64,000 nt of DNA from JBJXGE01 sp046154185 (GTDB taxonomy: Bacteria > Planctomycetota > UBA8108 > UBA1146 > JAJFFE01): positions 1 through 64,000 of the forward strand of contig JBJXGE010000094.1 in assembly GCA_046154185.1 (NCBI GenBank), read 5' to 3'. Made by a program: the position numbers and the translations under genes. Positions 54,287-63,432 of this stretch are shown here, one piece after another; the first letter of the stretch is position 1; each line of letters opens with the position of its first letter. Below the pieces are notes generated by a model that was not told the origin of the DNA, did no database searches, and saw nothing but the letters and a program-made list of their open reading frames with translations.

Positions 54287-56695
54287 TCAATTGATTCGAA
54301 TGAGTTCCGGCGCGTCCGTGGCGGCTTCTATCTTGGCCATCGCCTCGCGCACGTTTGCGGCTTTTTGCAAACTGAGTTTTTCTGGGAAGTCCTCCTCGCC
54401 CTGCTCGAACATGGCGGCGGTTTCGCGTAGCAGCGGCAACGCGCGCTGCGCGTGGGCGCCGTATTTGAGCAGAATTTTCAGCACGTCGGGCGTGCGATGT
54501 TCGCTGGCCCATTTCGTCTGCGAGCGGAGGTAGTCGGCGCAGGCTTGGATGCCTTCTTCAACGTGATGAATGGCGAGCACTTCGAGGCCGGCGAGGCGCA
54601 CGCCGTCGGCAAACATCTCGCCGCTCGGCGCTGGCTCGACCACGGCTTTGAGGATGACGGGCAGCAGCGGTTTGATTTCTTCGAGCGAGAGCCGCTCGTA
54701 AATGCGGCTGACTTTGCTGCGCGCGTGGCCGTCCTGATTTTGCAGGCCGTGCGCGATCGCTTTGCGGAGTTGGTCGCGATCCACGCCTTCGAGCTGCTTC
54801 GTCCCGGTGAGCATCTTGTCGAAGATCGCGCCGCACAAATACCGCTGTTCCATGCCGCGCGGGTCGTCCTTCGTGGGGCCGACGGCGAGGCGTTCGAGCA
54901 TCTCGGGTAGAGCGGGCAGCGCCGGTTTGCCGATGGCGGCGAGGGCTTCGGCGGCTTTCACGCGCAGCCAAAGGTCGGGGTGTTGAAGCGTTTTGCGAAG
55001 CTGCGGAATGGCGGGAGCGGCGGCGGCTTTGAGCGCCTCGAGTGCCTGACTCGCGCCGATGCGCGCATCGATCTGCGGCGCTTCGAGCATCGCGATGAGG
55101 GCGGACACGGGCGCGGGCTCGCGGGTGGCAACTTCGTTGGCGGCGCGCTCGCGCACGATGGGCGACCACGAGCCGAGGCGCATGAGCAGTTCGGCGTCGG
55201 TGAGCTGCTTATAAGCGCTGTCGCGGTCTTTGTTCGTCCAGCCGCGGCCGTCGGCGATGACGCGCTGCGCGGCGGCGGCATTGAGATGCGGCGTCACGCC
55301 GCGTTGCCTGCCGGTGAGCGCAATTTTTTTCAGCGGCAGTGCGTAGCCGAGCAGGTAGGCGCCGGTGCAGTCCCAGCCCGCGTAGCTGTCGTCGTTCGGC
55401 TCCGGTGGGCCTTGATGCGTGAACGCGCCATCCCAGCGCCGCGCAAGGTCGTGATACCAAGCGCCAAATTCTTCCATCCACGCGCCCGTCGCGTGCGGGC
55501 CGTTCTGCGCGATGGCGGGCAGCGACCACGTCATGTTGAAAAAATTGCCCGTGTGCCCGCAGTCGCGCTCGTTGCCGTGGGACGCAAGGGCCATGCGCGA
55601 GAAATACTCCGCGCCCTTCACCTCGCCGAGCCGCTGGAAAAGCACGGCGGCCATGCCGCATTTGCCATTGTCCTCATGCGTCTCCGTCCACGCCGGATGG
55701 TCGCCGTAGGGCACCGCGCCTTTGCCGATGTAGAAACGCATGAGTCGCGCACTCATCTCGATGGCGCGCGCCACTTCCGCGTCTTTCACACCCGCGTCGC
55801 GCGCCATCACGAGCGCGATGGTGAGCGGCAGGCCCGGCGCGTTCATCATGCCGTAGCCGTTCAGCCGTCCGTCGGGTCGCGCAAAACCATGTCCCCACGA
55901 ACCGACCGAGCTTTGTCCTTTCGCCGCCTCCAGCGCGAGCCGCCGCAAGCCGGGCAGCACCGACTGGTCGCTTGTCGCCGTGATGTACTCCGCGAGCAAC
56001 ATCATCACGTAGCCATAGTGCCATGTTTGGAAATCTCTCGCCGTGAACTCCGCCGCCCACCGCGCCTCCTTTTTCACGAGCGGCAAGAGCGACGCTTCGC
56101 CGCTCGCCAAGAGCGCGAGCGCATTGAGCGCGCGCGTGATGGCTTCTTGATTTTTCGCGTAGTCCGGCTCGGCGACCCGCGCCGCGAGCACCTTGATTCC
56201 CTGCTCGAAAATGCGGCGCGACTTCGCGCAATCATACGGTGCAGTGGCGGAGAACGAGCCCAGCACCGGCAGCTTCACGACGACCTCGCTCGATTGCCCC
56301 GCGCGCCAACGCGTGAGCGCGAGTTTGCCGCCGCCCGCTTTCGTCTCCGCCGCCGTGATGGCTCGGCCCAACTCCGTGCGTGGGTCGAACGAGAACGCGT
56401 TCCCACCCGCGCCGAGCAACACATCGCCCACCGCGAGCACGTGCTCCGCCGGCGACCCTTTTTCCACGGCCGTGATGGCAATCTGCCGCGCATCCGTGGT
56501 TACGAGCTTGTCGCAGAACATCCAGCCGCGCGCGCCGGTGGGTCCGAGATTCCAGTCATGCTTGGCGGCCGCGGGAATGGCGTCGCCCTTAGTAAAATCA
56601 GGCATCGCGAGCTGCTTGTCATCGCCCGCTGCCAACGCGGACGGCGCGAAGCCCAGCAGTGCAATGAAGGTGAGAGACAGCAAAGAGGTCGTCAT
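54287..56695 (-). CDS. DUF6288/HEAT-repeat protein with N-terminal PDZ-like domain, 802 aa
   Basis: Signal peptide (LLSLTFIALLGFAPSALA). PDZ-like domain about 60-150 (GWMFCDKLVTTDARQIAITA, AEHVLAVGDVLLGAGGNAF). A large helical toroid-like region follows (FQTWHYGYVMMLLAEYITAT, SVGSWGHGFARPDGRLNGYG, AYLLGYALPLKKIALTGRQ) typical of DUF6288. HEAT-like repeats lie at about 520-620. These proteins occur beside carbohydrate-esterase genes in Verrucomicrobiota and Planctomycetota. Together with the next gene it looks like a small polysaccharide-processing unit; enzyme activity is not evident. Confidence 0.88.
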   Translation of the reverse strand: MTTSLLSLTFIALLGFAPSALAAGDDKQLAMPDFTKGDAIPAAAKHDWNLGPTGARGWMFCDKLVTTDARQIAITAVEKGSPAEHVLAVGDVLLGAGGNAFSFDPRTELGRAITAAETKAGGGKLALTRWRAGQSSEVVVKLPVLGSFSATAPYDCAKSRRIFEQGIKVLAARVAEPDYAKNQEAITRALNALALLASGEASLLPLVKKEARWAAEFTARDFQTWHYGYVMMLLAEYITATSDQSVLPGLRRLALEAAKGQSSVGSWGHGFARPDGRLNGYGMMNAPGLPLTIALVMARDAGVKDAEVARAIEMSARLMRFYIGKGAVPYGDHPAWTETHEDNGKCGMAAVLFQRLGEVKGAEYFSRMALASHGNERDCGHTGNFFNMTWSLPAIAQNGPHATGAWMEEFGAWYHDLARRWDGAFTHQGPPEPNDDSYAGWDCTGAYLLGYALPLKKIALTGRQRGVTPHLNAAAAQRVIADGRGWTNKDRDSAYKQLTDAELLMRLGSWSPIVRERAANEVATREPAPVSALIAMLEAPQIDARIGASQALEALKAAAAPAIPQLRKTLQHPDLWLRVKAAEALAAIGKPALPALPEMLERLAVGPTKDDPRGMEQRYLCGAIFDKMLTGTKQLEGVDRDQLRKAIAHGLQNQDGHARSKVSRIYERLSLEEIKPLLPVILKAVVEPAPSGEMFADGVRLAGLEVLAIHHVEEGIQACADYLRSQTKWASEHRTPDVLKILLKYGAHAQRALPLLRETAAMFEQGEEDFPEKLSLQKAANVREAMAKIEAATDAPELIRIN

Positions 56696-56905
56696 TGTTT
56701 CGTCGGCCTAAGTTCTATGCTCCGGTGCGGGAGCGCACGCTAGACAAGCAGCGGGTCGCTGCTCTTATCGTCGAGCGCCTTCGCGAGCTAATGCCGCAAC
56801 GCGTGCGCCGTTCGATTCCGGATCAGTTCAACTACGCATCGAATAGGCGCTGCGCTTGCCGAGAGCCCAACGGACACGCGCTACCAGTTCTGCTACGGCT
56901 ACTCG

Positions 56906-57412
56906 CTAGCCGCCGAACTTCTTCCACAGGCGCGGCACGATGCGGCGCAGTTCGGCGTCGTCTTCTTCCCAACTCTCGCCGGCCGGTTCGGCCGGGCGGG
57001 TGACGCCGCTCGCCGGGAGCAGTTCGCCGGTTTTCACTTTGTAGACTCGGCCCGCGAGATTGAGCAGTTCTTCGAGCTCGCACTCGCCGTCGTCGCCTTC
57101 GAGGTAATCGGCGAGATTGTCGGGATCGTCGAGCGCCGCCTCATAAACTTCCCGGCCCCGCGAGATGAGCCACGCCCGAAAATAATCGAAGCCGTCATCG
57201 CTGCAGCCACCATTGATGACATACGCCGCGGCCCACAGATCCCAGCGGTAGGCGTCGTTGTGCAACTCGGTGCAGATGCGATCAAAGTCGCTAATGCCGG
57301 TGGCTGGCAACTTGAGAAGTTGCTCCTCGATGTTCTTGAGCTGCTTCTCGACATCGTCTTCGCTTGCGACCAACGAAGTGTCGATGATCTTCCAAAAAGT
57401 TTTCTCGTTCAT
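56906..57412 (-). CDS. DUF4240 domain-containing protein, 168 aa
   Basis: ATG 57412. MNEKTFWKIIDTSLVASEDD ... LWAAAYVINGGCSDDGFDYFRAWLISRG is the DUF4240 signature (WGAAYLINGGCSDDGF). Acidic throughout with EGDDGECELEELLNLAGRVY. Small cytoplasmic proteins of unknown function. The gap to the DUF6288 gene (56696-56905) shows nothing notable. Confidence 0.93.
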   Translation of the reverse strand: MNEKTFWKIIDTSLVASEDDVEKQLKNIEEQLLKLPATGISDFDRICTELHNDAYRWDLWAAAYVINGGCSDDGFDYFRAWLISRGREVYEAALDDPDNLADYLEGDDGECELEELLNLAGRVYKVKTGELLPASGVTRPAEPAGESWEEDDAELRRIVPRLWKKFGG

Positions 57413-57628
57413 GACGATCTCCAGCGTGTGGGCGGCTGAACTGGTGGCCGCGCGCTATCCTGCACAAGACGACACCGCTTCTCAAGCGCTTTGTTGGCGC
57501 CCGCCACGCGACGAATTCACCGTTTGCAAAGCTCGTCGCCACTGCTAACTTGTTGGGCTCCGAAAGTCTCCCTTTACGCCTTTCGATCCATCCCCGTCGC
57601 GGCCCGTGTGCCGCACGAAGAGAGCGCC

Positions 57629-58789
57629 ATGAGCCGAGAGATTTCCGAACTCGCCGCGCGTGTCCGTGAGCAAGTCATCGCGTGGCAGCGCGACATCCAC
57701 GCGCATCCGGAGATCGGCTTCGACACCGTGCGCACCGCCGCGCTCGCGGCGGCGCAACTGCGCAAAGTCGGTCTCAAAGTGCGCGAAGGCGTCGGCCGCA
57801 CCGGCGTCGTCGCCGATCTCGACGTGCCGGGCGCGCGGCGCCGCATCGCGTTTCGCGCCGACATGGACGCGCTGCCGATGGACGAGGAGAACGAACTTTC
57901 CTATCGCAGCACGATTCCGGGCCGTGCGCACATGTGCGGTCACGACGCGCACACCGCGATGCTACTCGGCGCGGCGACGGCGCTCGCGAGTTCCGGCGCA
58001 AAGTTGCCAACGTCGGTGCGCTTCATATTTCAACCGAACGAAGAGGCGTTGCCGGGTGGCGCGCCGGCGATGATCGCCGATGGGTGTCTCGACGGCGTCG
58101 ATCGCATTTTCGGCATGCACGTGTGGCCGATCATCGACACGGGCGCGGTCGGGATCGTCGAAGGCCCAGCGCTCGCGCAGCCGGATACCTTTCGCATCGT
58201 GCTCGATGGCACAGGCGGCCACGCCGCCGCGCCGCACGCTTGCGCGGACATCGTGTTGGCCGCCGCGCAAATCGTGACGGCGCTCCAGAGCATCGTCGCG
58301 CGCAATGTCGATCCGATGGAGAGCGCGGTCGTGAGCGTGACCACGCTGCGTTTCGGCACCGCCGACAATATTCTGCCCGCGCACGGCGAGATGCGCGGCA
58401 CGATCCGATCGTTCAAGTCGCCGGTCGGCGAGCTCGCACGCACGCGCCTCTGCGAAATCGCGACCGGTGTCGCGTCGGCGCTGGGCGTGAAAGCAACCGT
58501 CGAAGTCGCGCTCGGCTATCCCGTCACGAACAATGATCCGGAAAGCTGTCGCATCGCGGCGCGCGCGCTCGCCGGCAGTATTCCGCAAACACCGGCGACG
58601 CCAGTTTTGGGCGGCGAAGACTTCGCGTACTACCAGCAGAAGATCCCCGGCGCGTTCTTGTTTCTCGGTACGCGCAATACCGCGAAGGGACTGATTTACT
58701 TCTGCCATCACCCACGTTTTCAAGTCGATGATCCGGCGCTGGAAGTCGGCGTTCGCACCTGGCTCCACATCGCGCTGAGTGGCGGGTAG
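57629..58789 (+). CDS. M20 family amidohydrolase (carboxypeptidase/N-acyl-amino-acid hydrolase)
   Basis: 386 aa from ATG 57629 (GAAGAGAG upstream). Motifs: RRDIHAHPEIG-type WQRDIHAHPEIGFDTV, FRADMDALPMDEEN, MCGHDAHTAM with Cys103 and His105, catalytic-type FQPNEEALPGGAP (E138/E139), VSVTTLRFGTADNILPAHGEMRGTIR, and the C-terminal FCHHPRFQVDD. These match the M20D group that hydrolyses N-acyl or N-carbamoyl amino acids, such as hippurate and indole-acetyl conjugates. Upstream in-frame codons are Ser/Arg-rich shadow. Converges with the DegT gene. Confidence 0.95.
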   Translation: MSREISELAARVREQVIAWQRDIHAHPEIGFDTVRTAALAAAQLRKVGLKVREGVGRTGVVADLDVPGARRRIAFRADMDALPMDEENELSYRSTIPGRAHMCGHDAHTAMLLGAATALASSGAKLPTSVRFIFQPNEEALPGGAPAMIADGCLDGVDRIFGMHVWPIIDTGAVGIVEGPALAQPDTFRIVLDGTGGHAAAPHACADIVLAAAQIVTALQSIVARNVDPMESAVVSVTTLRFGTADNILPAHGEMRGTIRSFKSPVGELARTRLCEIATGVASALGVKATVEVALGYPVTNNDPESCRIAARALAGSIPQTPATPVLGGEDFAYYQQKIPGAFLFLGTRNTAKGLIYFCHHPRFQVDDPALEVGVRTWLHIALSGG

Positions 58790-58799
58790 CGGTGCGCGC

Positions 58800-60011
58800 T
58801 TATTCTCGGAGCGAAGCGTGGGCGACTTGCGCAAGGCGAGCGAGTTCGCTCGGCGTCATGTCGTTCCCCACCGGCAGATAAACGAGTCGAGCCAGCGCTT
58901 GTTCCATATCGGGAGTCTTGTTCTCCGTCGGCGTGACGGGCTGTGTGCGTGACATCACGGCGAGTGTCGCGCGCGTGTGGGCGTCGAAACCGGCGGCGCG
59001 CAAACGTTGGACGAGTGGACCCGGATTCGGCGCCATCACCGGCACAACCCAATGCGAATGATGTTGGAGCGCTGCGCCGAGCAGCTTGATCGACGGCGGC
59101 AATTGTGCCGCGAGCGTGGTAGCGCGCTCGGCGCGCGCCTGCAATCGCCGTGCGTGCGATTGTCGCGATCGGCGATCGAGTAGCCGCAATAGCGCGAGCG
59201 GCGGACGGCGGCGAAGTTGCGCGAGCAAATCCGCGCCGGGGAAACCGCGCACCGTTTTTTGTACGGTGGTATCGAGATCGCGACCCAGCGCCCGCAACAA
59301 GGCGACATATCCTCCGAAGCGGCGCGGACCGGCGATCGCTTGAATCACCGCCGCGCGAGCGAGCTTGCGGACAAACGCAAGGGTCGAGGCGGTTTCGTAC
59401 TCCTGCTCGCGACGGCGCATCGCGGCGAGCACTTGCGGATCTCCGACGATCGCGATGGCGCCGCCGAGCGCAGTCGCGGTCTTGATCGTGCCAAAACTAA
59501 AGAGCGCGAGAGCGGCGGCGGCGTGGCCGGTGAAACCGCGACCGACAAAGGCCTGCGCGCAATCTTCGATCAGCGCGAGGCCATGTCGTTCGGCAAACTC
59601 GACAACCGATGCGAGCGGCGTTTGCCCGCCAAACAGATGCGCGACGAGAATGGCGCGGGTGCGCTCGGTGCGCAATCTGTCGAGCACGCCTGAGTGCGGT
59701 GCGAGTGTCGCAGGATCGAGATCGACCGGCACGACAACCAACCCGTGCGCTTCAATCACTTTCGCCATATCCGGGATGTTGAGCGCGGTGACTAGCACTT
59801 CGCTGCCCGGCGGCCACGCGCGCGCCGCCAGATAGAGATCGAGCGCCGTCCGCACCGAAAGACAAACGAAGGCGCGACCGGTCGTCGACCAGCGGTGCTC
59901 GATGCGGTCGCGCACGCGCGCGTTGTCGTCACCGCGCCAAAGTGCGCCGGTGAATCCGCACGCGAGATCGCGCCAGGAGAGATCGAGTCGCATGCGCGGG
60001 TGTGTCTTCAT
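58800..60011 (-). CDS. DegT/DnrJ/EryC1/StrS family aminotransferase
   Basis: 403 aa, PLP-dependent fold type I. PLP/substrate sites: TGRAFVCLSVRTALDLYLAA, NIPDMAKVIEAHG, AHLFGGQTPL, ALIEDCAQAFVGR (Asp150, Gln153) and the PLP Lys177 in FSFGTIKTATALGGAIAI. The family transaminates nucleotide-linked keto-sugars, or acts as a sugar dehydratase/aminotransferase. No sugar-nucleotide cluster surrounds it here. ATG 60011 chosen; an in-frame ATG at 59993 is an alternative. Confidence 0.92.
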   Translation of the reverse strand: MKTHPRMRLDLSWRDLACGFTGALWRGDDNARVRDRIEHRWSTTGRAFVCLSVRTALDLYLAARAWPPGSEVLVTALNIPDMAKVIEAHGLVVVPVDLDPATLAPHSGVLDRLRTERTRAILVAHLFGGQTPLASVVEFAERHGLALIEDCAQAFVGRGFTGHAAAALALFSFGTIKTATALGGAIAIVGDPQVLAAMRRREQEYETASTLAFVRKLARAAVIQAIAGPRRFGGYVALLRALGRDLDTTVQKTVRGFPGADLLAQLRRRPPLALLRLLDRRSRQSHARRLQARAERATTLAAQLPPSIKLLGAALQHHSHWVVPVMAPNPGPLVQRLRAAGFDAHTRATLAVMSRTQPVTPTENKTPDMEQALARLVYLPVGNDMTPSELARLAQVAHASLRE

Positions 60012-60153
60012 GCGATAACTCCGCCGAGTCGGAAATGGGTTGCGCTGTCAGTTCACTCGGGAGAATAGGTGTCGCGTCGACGCGTCGCAAGCAATGACCG
60101 AATCCGGTGACGACTCGTCGTGCATGCGCGTCCCGCGATTCGTGGGCCGCACC

Positions 60154-60181
60154 TTGACCTGGCGCGGTCTCGTCCTAACAT
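60154..60181 (+). promoter_or_regulatory. candidate sigma-70-type promoter for the dockerin-like gene
   Basis: TTGACC (60154-60159), 16-bp spacer, TAACAT (60176-60181), 59 bp upstream of the GTG start at 60241. The hexamers match the vegetative consensus at 5 and 4 of 6 positions by eye. No experimental support. Confidence 0.4.
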
Positions 60182-60240
60182 TGGCGCTGATCTGATCCGG
60201 GCAAAGACTCTCGCGGACAAGCCAATTCAAGGAGAGAGGT

Positions 60241-61149
60241 GTGGAGATGTTCCATCGGTCAAGAAACGCTGGGTGGCGAGCCGTGACTTTGGCGGGCATT
60301 CTCGCGTGCGCGACGCTCGCCGCGCAGACGCCATGCCCGGAAGAGCCGCCGCTCAATAATCACTTGGGACCCGGCACGACCGCGGTCGCGGGATTCGTCG
60401 CCGGCGAGCAAGGCGGCGCCGTGTTTCAGGCGCCAGCCGGCGACTACCCGATTGAGATTCTACGCGTCGGCATCGGCTGGGGTTCGCTTCTTGGTGGCGC
60501 GCCGCAGAGTCTCGAAGAGTCGGTCAACATCTACGACGGCGTGCCGCCGTCACCTGGCGCGCCGATCGCGCAGTTACTCGGTCCCGTCATGACCGACGGC
60601 GCGATCAACGAGTTCAATTTTGCACCGCTACCGGGCGAGGTTGTCATCAGCTCCGGTCCGTTCTTGGTGAGTCTGACTTTCGCCAACGATACGCCGCCGT
60701 TGTTTGGACCGTCGATGGTGCACGACGGCGCCGGTTGCATATTCGGTCGCAATTACGTGTTCAATAGCTTGACTGGAACTTGGCAGGATCTCTGTTCTTT
60801 CGGCGCCGGTGGCAACTGGGTCATCCACGTCGTCTATCGCCCGGTCAATTGCGGACCGCCGCCGGCGGACGAGTTCAAACGCGGCGAATGCAACAACGAC
60901 GGTGGTATCGATATCGCAGATGCGATCTTCACGCTGTCGATCTTGTTCACGCCGGGTTCGGGTCCGGCGGCGTGCGACGACGCGTGCGACTCCAACAATG
61001 ACGGGGCCGTGAACATCGCGGACGCGATCGCGCTCTTGAGTTCGCTCTTTGGCTCGCCGGCGATGCCGTTGCCGGCGCCGTACCCCGGGTGCGGCGAAGA
61101 CACCGGTGCCGACTCGCTCGACTGCGAAGGGTATGCGAATTGTCCGTGA
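60241..61149 (+). CDS. secreted protein with C-terminal paired dockerin-like module
   Basis: 302 aa; GTG 60241 has AAGGAG 6 nt upstream, while the ATG at 60247 is in frame but farther from it. Signal peptide (AVTLAGILACATLAAQ). A beta-rich middle (GPGTTAVAGFVAGEQGGAVF ... PGEVVISSGPFLVSLTFAND) precedes two EF-hand-like repeats: GECNNDGGIDIADAIFTLSI and DSNNDGAVNIADAIALLSSL. A Cys-rich tail CGEDTGADSLDCEGYANC ends the protein. This is the same module as in the product at 39465, there at the N-terminus. Function unknown. Confidence 0.88.
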   Translation: MEMFHRSRNAGWRAVTLAGILACATLAAQTPCPEEPPLNNHLGPGTTAVAGFVAGEQGGAVFQAPAGDYPIEILRVGIGWGSLLGGAPQSLEESVNIYDGVPPSPGAPIAQLLGPVMTDGAINEFNFAPLPGEVVISSGPFLVSLTFANDTPPLFGPSMVHDGAGCIFGRNYVFNSLTGTWQDLCSFGAGGNWVIHVVYRPVNCGPPPADEFKRGECNNDGGIDIADAIFTLSILFTPGSGPAACDDACDSNNDGAVNIADAIALLSSLFGSPAMPLPAPYPGCGEDTGADSLDCEGYANCP

Positions 61150-61796
61150 CCACTCGGTCGCTGCTGCGCGAGCTGAGAACACGGCTCGCGCAGCTCCGCG
61201 TTGTCGACACACCGACCTTGCGCACACTGCGCCGCGGCTACTCGACGCGACTCCAACACGCATCGGCCGCTCAAGTCATCGAGCTTGCGCTCGCGCTCGC
61301 CGAAGGCACCGAAGCCGAGTATTTGTTCGTCGCGGCGGAACTCATCAATTCTCACGCCGGCGCACGGGCCGCGCTGCGGCCGCAAGATCTCGCGCCGTTC
61401 TTGAGAGCGCTTTCGAGTTGGGGCGCCGTTGATATGGTCGGTTGCATTCTGACCGGGCCCGCCTGGCGCGAGCATCAACTTCCTGAGTCGCTCCTCGAAA
61501 AATGGACGCGCAGCGCAAATCGCTGGCTGCGGCGGCTCGCGCTCGTGAGCACGGTGCCGCTCAATTCGAAGGCGCGCGGCGGCCGGGGCGATGCGCCGCG
61601 CACTTTGCGTGTCTGCGAAGCGTTACTCGACGATCGCGATGACATGGTCGTGAAAGCGCTGTCGTGGGCGCTGCGCGAACTCGCGAAGCGCGATCCCGCC
61701 GTCGTCAAGAAGTTCCTCGCGCGACATCGTGAGCGGTTGCCGGCGCGCGTGCGACGCGAAACAGAAAAGAAAATAACCACGGGTCGCAAGGTCTGA
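61146..61796 (+). CDS. AlkD-like DNA alkylation repair protein
   Basis: 216 aa, GTG 61146 overlapping the previous stop (GTGA). All-helical HEAT-like repeats. Diagnostic stretches: SSWGAVDMVGCILTGPAW, RSANRWLRRLALVSTVPLN, VCEALLDDRDDMVVKALSWALRELAKRDP and VRRETEKKITTGRK. AlkD is a glycosylase removing alkylated bases such as 3-methyladenine. The aromatic cluster needed for base handling is partly visible. Co-translated with the dockerin-like gene although unrelated in function. Confidence 0.88.
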   Translation: MTTRSLLRELRTRLAQLRVVDTPTLRTLRRGYSTRLQHASAAQVIELALALAEGTEAEYLFVAAELINSHAGARAALRPQDLAPFLRALSSWGAVDMVGCILTGPAWREHQLPESLLEKWTRSANRWLRRLALVSTVPLNSKARGGRGDAPRTLRVCEALLDDRDDMVVKALSWALRELAKRDPAVVKKFLARHRERLPARVRRETEKKITTGRKV

Positions 61797-61817
61797 ACGC
61801 TGTGCGCGCGACAGCGA

Positions 61818-62666
61818 TTACTTCGCTGCCAAACGAGACGTCAAGAACTCCCTGATCGCGCGGACGTATTCCTCGGTGTGACTGTACGCCAGATAGTTGT
61901 GGTCAGCGCCCGCCAGCTCGCGCCATTCGACATCGCCGCGCGCGGCGGCGAAGAGGCGGCGACCGGCGGTGATGGGAATGATCTCGTCCTGCGTGCCGTG
62001 TATGAACAGCATCGGCGCCGCGACCGCGGCAATTTTTTTGTCGTTGTCGAAGCGGTCCTTCAGAAGGAGCCCCACCGGCAAGAAGAAGTAGACGCGCTGG
62101 GCGATATTCGCGACCGAATCAAAAGCGCTTTGCAAAATGAGCGCGGCCGGTGGCGCGCGCCGCGCCAACTCGACCGCCACACCACTGCCGAGCGACTCGC
62201 CGAAGTACACGACGCGACCGGTTGTGTTCGCTTTGAGCCACGCGAGCGCCGCCTCGGCATCGCGGTAAAGCCCATCCTCCGTCGGCGTGCCGGGATTTCC
62301 TCCGTAGCCGCGATAGTCGATCAGCAACAGGCCGTAACCCAACGGCCGCAAGATTTCCAGCCAGCCGAGCCGGTGCACGCGACTCCCGGCATTGCCGTGG
62401 AGCAGCAACAGTGTTTCAGGTTTGGCGCCCGGCCAATACCACGCTTTGTGAACGAGTCCGTCGCTGGTCGTGTACTCGATTTCGCGTAGAGTCGGATCCG
62501 CGCTCTGCGGCAGTGCTGACTCGGCGCTCGGCATGTACAGCATGCGACGCTGGAGCAGATACACCGCCACGACGATGATCACGTACCCGATTCCGAGAGT
62601 GCGCAGGGCGAGAAAGCCGAGCTGCCGCAAAGATTTCTTGGGCGGACCCGACGCGGCGGTCGTCAC
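61818..62666 (-). CDS. membrane-anchored alpha/beta hydrolase (ABHD13/BEM46-like)
   Basis: 282 aa. One N-terminal TM helix (GIGYVIIVVAVYLLQ). Hydrolase core: oxyanion region LLLHGNAGSRVHRLGWLEI, LIDYRGYGGNPGTPTEDGLY, nucleophile Ser in YFGESLGSGVAVELA, Asp in FIHGTQDEIIPI, and His in LAGADHNYLAY. Possible lipid or ester hydrolase at the membrane. The start overlaps the preceding gene stop by 4 bp (62663-62666), so the two are co-expressed. Confidence 0.92.
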   Translation of the reverse strand: MTTAASGPPKKSLRQLGFLALRTLGIGYVIIVVAVYLLQRRMLYMPSAESALPQSADPTLREIEYTTSDGLVHKAWYWPGAKPETLLLLHGNAGSRVHRLGWLEILRPLGYGLLLIDYRGYGGNPGTPTEDGLYRDAEAALAWLKANTTGRVVYFGESLGSGVAVELARRAPPAALILQSAFDSVANIAQRVYFFLPVGLLLKDRFDNDKKIAAVAAPMLFIHGTQDEIIPITAGRRLFAAARGDVEWRELAGADHNYLAYSHTEEYVRAIREFLTSRLAAK

Positions 62667-63394
62667 TTTTGCTCCACTGGCGGCGTCGATCCAGCCGGCG
62701 CCGGTTTGCTCTCGATCCTCGCGAGCGTCCGCTCGATCGCGCGCCCGATCTCCGCGACGAGATCTTGGGTCGGCAAGTCCGCGGGAATCTCGACGACGTC
62801 GGCCGCCGTCTTGGCTTCCGCGACGAGCGTCCGCAACTCTTCATCCGTGAGTTTCTCTTTGAACTGCATCTCGTGCGGCGCAGTGCCGGGCACGCGGATC
62901 TTCGCGACGATCAACTCGATTGTCTCGCGCGAGATCGACTCCTTGGCGCAGCCGTGCGCGAAACGCTGGAGCGACTTGGTCGCGGCCGCCTTCTCCTCCG
63001 CGCCGAGCTTCGACGATTCCAAGGCGCCCGCGACGATTCCGGCCGAAACCGCGACGTCGAGATGCGGCTTGATATCGGCAAACAACTCCGTGAGCTGCTC
63101 CAAGTCCAGCCGGTTCGCTTTGTAGTCTTCGGTCAGTCGATTCACATGACCGACTATGGCGTCGCGCTGCTCGGACGAGAGACCCTGTTCGCGCATCTTG
63201 TCGACCATCGCGATCACGACCGCGCGGCCGGCTTCGCCGCTAATGGCTCGAAAGTTCATCCACACGACTACGGCGCCGATGATCCCGAGCAGGACCGCGA
63301 CCATGCAGCCGATGCCGCCGACGATCAGGCAACCATTCATCGTGCTGCGACTTCGCGGCGGGGCGACGGGGTTGGGATTCACTTCGTTTTCCAT
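62663..63394 (-). CDS. hypothetical membrane protein, 243 aa
   Basis: ATG 63394 opens MENEVNPNPVAPPRSRSTMN; the open frame upstream (to 63484) is shadow. One strong TM helix about 20-45 (CLIVGGIGCMVAVLLGIIGAVVVWM). The soluble remainder is helical, with TEDYKANRLDLEQLTELFAD and many charged residues. Family not recognised. Coupled to the hydrolase by ATGA overlap. Confidence 0.8.
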   Translation of the reverse strand: MENEVNPNPVAPPRSRSTMNGCLIVGGIGCMVAVLLGIIGAVVVWMNFRAISGEAGRAVVIAMVDKMREQGLSSEQRDAIVGHVNRLTEDYKANRLDLEQLTELFADIKPHLDVAVSAGIVAGALESSKLGAEEKAAATKSLQRFAHGCAKESISRETIELIVAKIRVPGTAPHEMQFKEKLTDEELRTLVAEAKTAADVVEIPADLPTQDLVAEIGRAIERTLARIESKPAPAGSTPPVEQK

Positions 63395-63432
63395 GCATTC
63401 CTGTCTAACTGTGTTGCTGTCTATTCGGCGCG

